DNA of 7,462 nt. Origin: an uncultured bacterium. Lineage in GTDB: Bacteria > Actinomycetota > Coriobacteriia > Coriobacteriales > Coriobacteriaceae. The DNA lies in the NCBI GenBank assembly GCA_905215115.1, contig CAJMOP010000098.1:1-7462 (forward strand). The letters run 5' to 3'. Under the pieces are notes generated by a model. That model ran no database searches, was not told where the DNA came from, and saw only the letters and a program-made list of their open reading frames with translations. Numbering within the stretch: position 1 is the first letter of the stretch; each line of letters opens with the position of its first letter. The translations under genes were made by a program, and so were the position numbers. Below are positions 6,365 to 7,462 of the stretch, piece by piece.

Positions 6365-6485
6365 GGGTGCCTTCCTAAAAATTAGTTTGGGCACACTTTG
6401 CCATAAACCACACTTGTTCGCAAATAACGAAAGCGTTGCTGCGTTATGTGACCGTTCGGCGGCGAAAAGGTACCGATTGCGGCAA

Positions 6486-6500
6486 CTAACAATTTGTTAG
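6486..6500. promoter_or_regulatory. Perfect palindrome, candidate operator
   Basis: CTAACAA-T-TTGTTAG is a 7-bp perfect inverted repeat around one base. The left arm recurs 47 bases downstream at 6533-6539 in a second, imperfect palindrome. Size and symmetry suit a dimeric regulator, most simply the product of the adjacent PAS-HTH gene. It lies about 140 bases upstream of the dpaL start and about 120 upstream of the regulator start. Confidence 0.5.
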
Positions 6501-6566
6501 GTTATCCAATCAAAAAGTGTGATAGAACATTACTAACAAACTTTTTGTTTGGCATCCACATAAAAG

Positions 6567-6595
6567 TTCAGCCGTGTGAATGGGATCGGGCTGAA
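6567..6595 (+). other. Hairpin in the probable dpaL leader
   Basis: TTCAGCC (6567-6573) and GGCTGAA (6589-6595) are perfect 7-bp arms with a 15-base loop. If transcription starts just downstream of CATAAA (6559-6564), the hairpin would sit at the 5' end of the mRNA, 46 bases before the start codon. No T-run follows, so it is not a terminator by itself. It could equally be an operator. Confidence 0.35.
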
Positions 6596-6641
6596 ACGCG
6601 TATGCGGGGGCCGGCAAGAGAGGACTTAAGGAGTTCACCGT

Positions 6642-7462
6642 ATGGCCGATAAGATCCAGTGGGCGGGCAACACGATGCCCAAGAGCGATGACAAGCACTT
6701 GGGAATCATGAGCCTCGACCACGTGAAGAAGGCCCGCGCCTTCCACCAGTCGTTCCCTCAGTACACCGTTACTCCGCTTGCCCGCCTGGACGGCCAGGCC
6801 GCGCGCCTGGGCCTGTCCAACCTGTGCGTTAAGGACGAGAGCTATCGCTTTGGCCTCAACGCCTTTAAGGTCCTGGGCGGCTCGTTTGCCATGGCCAACT
6901 ATATTGCCGACGAGACCGGCAAGGACGTTGCCGACTGCACCTTCGATTACCTGACCTCCGATCAGCTGGCCGAGGACTTTGGCCAGGCTACCTTCTTTAC
7001 CGCCACCGACGGCAACCATGGCCGCGGCGTGGCATGGGCTGCCAACAAGCTGGGCCAGAAGGCCGTCGTGCACATGCCCAAGGGTTCCACCAAGCCCCGC
7101 TTCGATAACATTGCCGCCGAGGGCGCCACGGTGACCATCGAAGAGGTCAACTACGACGAGTGCGTGCGCATGGCCGCCGCCGAGGCCGACGCCTGCGAGC
7201 GCGGCGTCATCGTTCAGGACACCGCCTGGGAGGGCTACGAGAAGATCCCGTCCTGGATCATGGAGGGTTACGGCACCATGGCTTCCGAGGCTGCCGAGCA
7301 GCTGCGCGAGATGGCTATCAACCGCCCGACGCACGTCTTTGTCCAGGCTGGCGTGGGCTCGCTGGCCGGCGCCGTGGTGGGCTACTTCACCAACCTGTAT
7401 CCCGATAACCCGCCCACCTTCGTCGTGGTTGAGTGCGCCCCGGCCGCCTGCCTGTACAAGGG
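6642..7462 (+). CDS. dpaL: Diaminopropionate ammonia-lyase, partial (3' end outside)
   Basis: A PLP enzyme (also called ygeX) that converts 2,3-diaminopropionate to pyruvate and ammonia in the cytoplasm. The 273 visible codons run off the right edge; family members are about 400 aa, so roughly a third is missing. RFGLNAFKVLGG (69-80) holds the PLP lysine, Lys76. ATDGNHGRGVAWAA (121-134) and VQDTAWEGYEKIPSWIM (191-207) carry Asp123 and Asp193, which align with the two catalytic aspartates of the E. coli enzyme. AGVGSLAG (236-243) is the phosphate-binding loop. The ATG start has TAAGGAG eight bases upstream. Codons are strongly GC-biased (all ten arginines CGC), suggesting a native, well-expressed gene. 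It is divergent from the PAS-HTH regulator that probably controls it. In E. coli the gene belongs to an anaerobic purine catabolism cluster, so downstream neighbours would be informative. Confidence 0.95.
   Translation, partial: MADKIQWAGNTMPKSDDKHLGIMSLDHVKKARAFHQSFPQYTVTPLARLDGQAARLGLSNLCVKDESYRFGLNAFKVLGGSFAMANYIADETGKDVADCTFDYLTSDQLAEDFGQATFFTATDGNHGRGVAWAANKLGQKAVVHMPKGSTKPRFDNIAAEGATVTIEEVNYDECVRMAAAEADACERGVIVQDTAWEGYEKIPSWIMEGYGTMASEAAEQLREMAINRPTHVFVQAGVGSLAGAVVGYFTNLYPDNPPTFVVVECAPAACLYK

Larger units (their letters stand above)
6365..6641. promoter_or_regulatory. Divergent intergenic region with palindromes (regulator/dpaL)
   Basis: This 277-base AT-richer gap serves both genes. 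CTAACAATTTGTTAG (6486-6500) is a perfect palindrome with one central base. A related imperfect copy begins CTAACAAA at 6533, with AACAAA/TTTGTT arms at 6535-6549. ATAACG/CGTTAT arms lie at 6424-6447. CACACTT occurs at 6392 and 6409, 17 bases apart, and inverted at 6515-6521. A weak -10-like CATAAA (6559-6564) could serve dpaL; the second palindrome would cover its -35. I infer operators for the PAS-HTH protein or another factor, with promoters unresolved. Confidence 0.55.

Noticed and set aside
5627..6385. Plus-strand 252-aa frame
   Set aside because: Antisense of the PAS-HTH regulator, whose domains are clear on the minus strand.
6510..7334. Minus-strand 274-aa frame
   Set aside because: Antisense of dpaL, which is unmistakable on the plus strand with lyase motifs and a strong ribosome site.

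Overview
The window looks like a chromosomal segment of a Gram-positive, fairly GC-rich anaerobe. I would guess an actinobacterial gut lineage of the Coriobacteriia, possibly Collinsella. The guess rests on the GC-biased codons of the right-hand genes (all ten arginine codons of the partial dpaL are CGC), strong AGGAGG-type ribosome sites and the combination of genes. No rRNA, tRNA or other taxonomic marker is present, so the assignment is inference.

Layout, left to right. Bases 1-258 are a leader with several inverted repeats and no convincing gene, though two minus-strand frames stay open to the left edge. 259-2382 (+) is a solitary restriction-type protein fusing DUF262 (GmrS-like), DUF1524 (GmrD-like HNH nuclease) and a C-terminal DUF5655-like domain. 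Convergent to it, across a hairpin, lies a 140-aa protein of unknown function (2450-2872, -). Bases 2873-3240 hold two terminator-like hairpins that point away from each other, then four direct repeats at an exact 33-bp period (3093-3206). These lie just upstream of an AAA+ ATPase/DUF4143 protein (3241-4563, +) whose C-terminal domain keeps a PD-(D/E)XK-like motif. Convergent to that is a 328-aa Pro/Ala-rich protein with a single membrane span near its C-terminus (4601-5587, -). The right third is a metabolic locus: a YheO/DauR-type PAS-HTH regulator (5711-6364, -) divergent from diaminopropionate ammonia-lyase (dpaL/ygeX, 6642 to the right edge, +). Their 277-bp shared intergenic region is rich in palindromes.

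How the genes work together. The left half (259-4563) reads as an accessory, possibly defence-related patch: mixed codon use, a GmrSD-like nuclease and an AAA/DUF4143 protein, with no shared operon. The right half is a regulator-enzyme pair in which the PAS-HTH protein probably controls dpaL. In E. coli ygeX sits in an anaerobic purine catabolism cluster, so genes beyond the right edge may belong to such a pathway; this cannot be seen here. The most unusual signal is the helically phased 33-bp repeat array in front of the AAA/DUF4143 gene.
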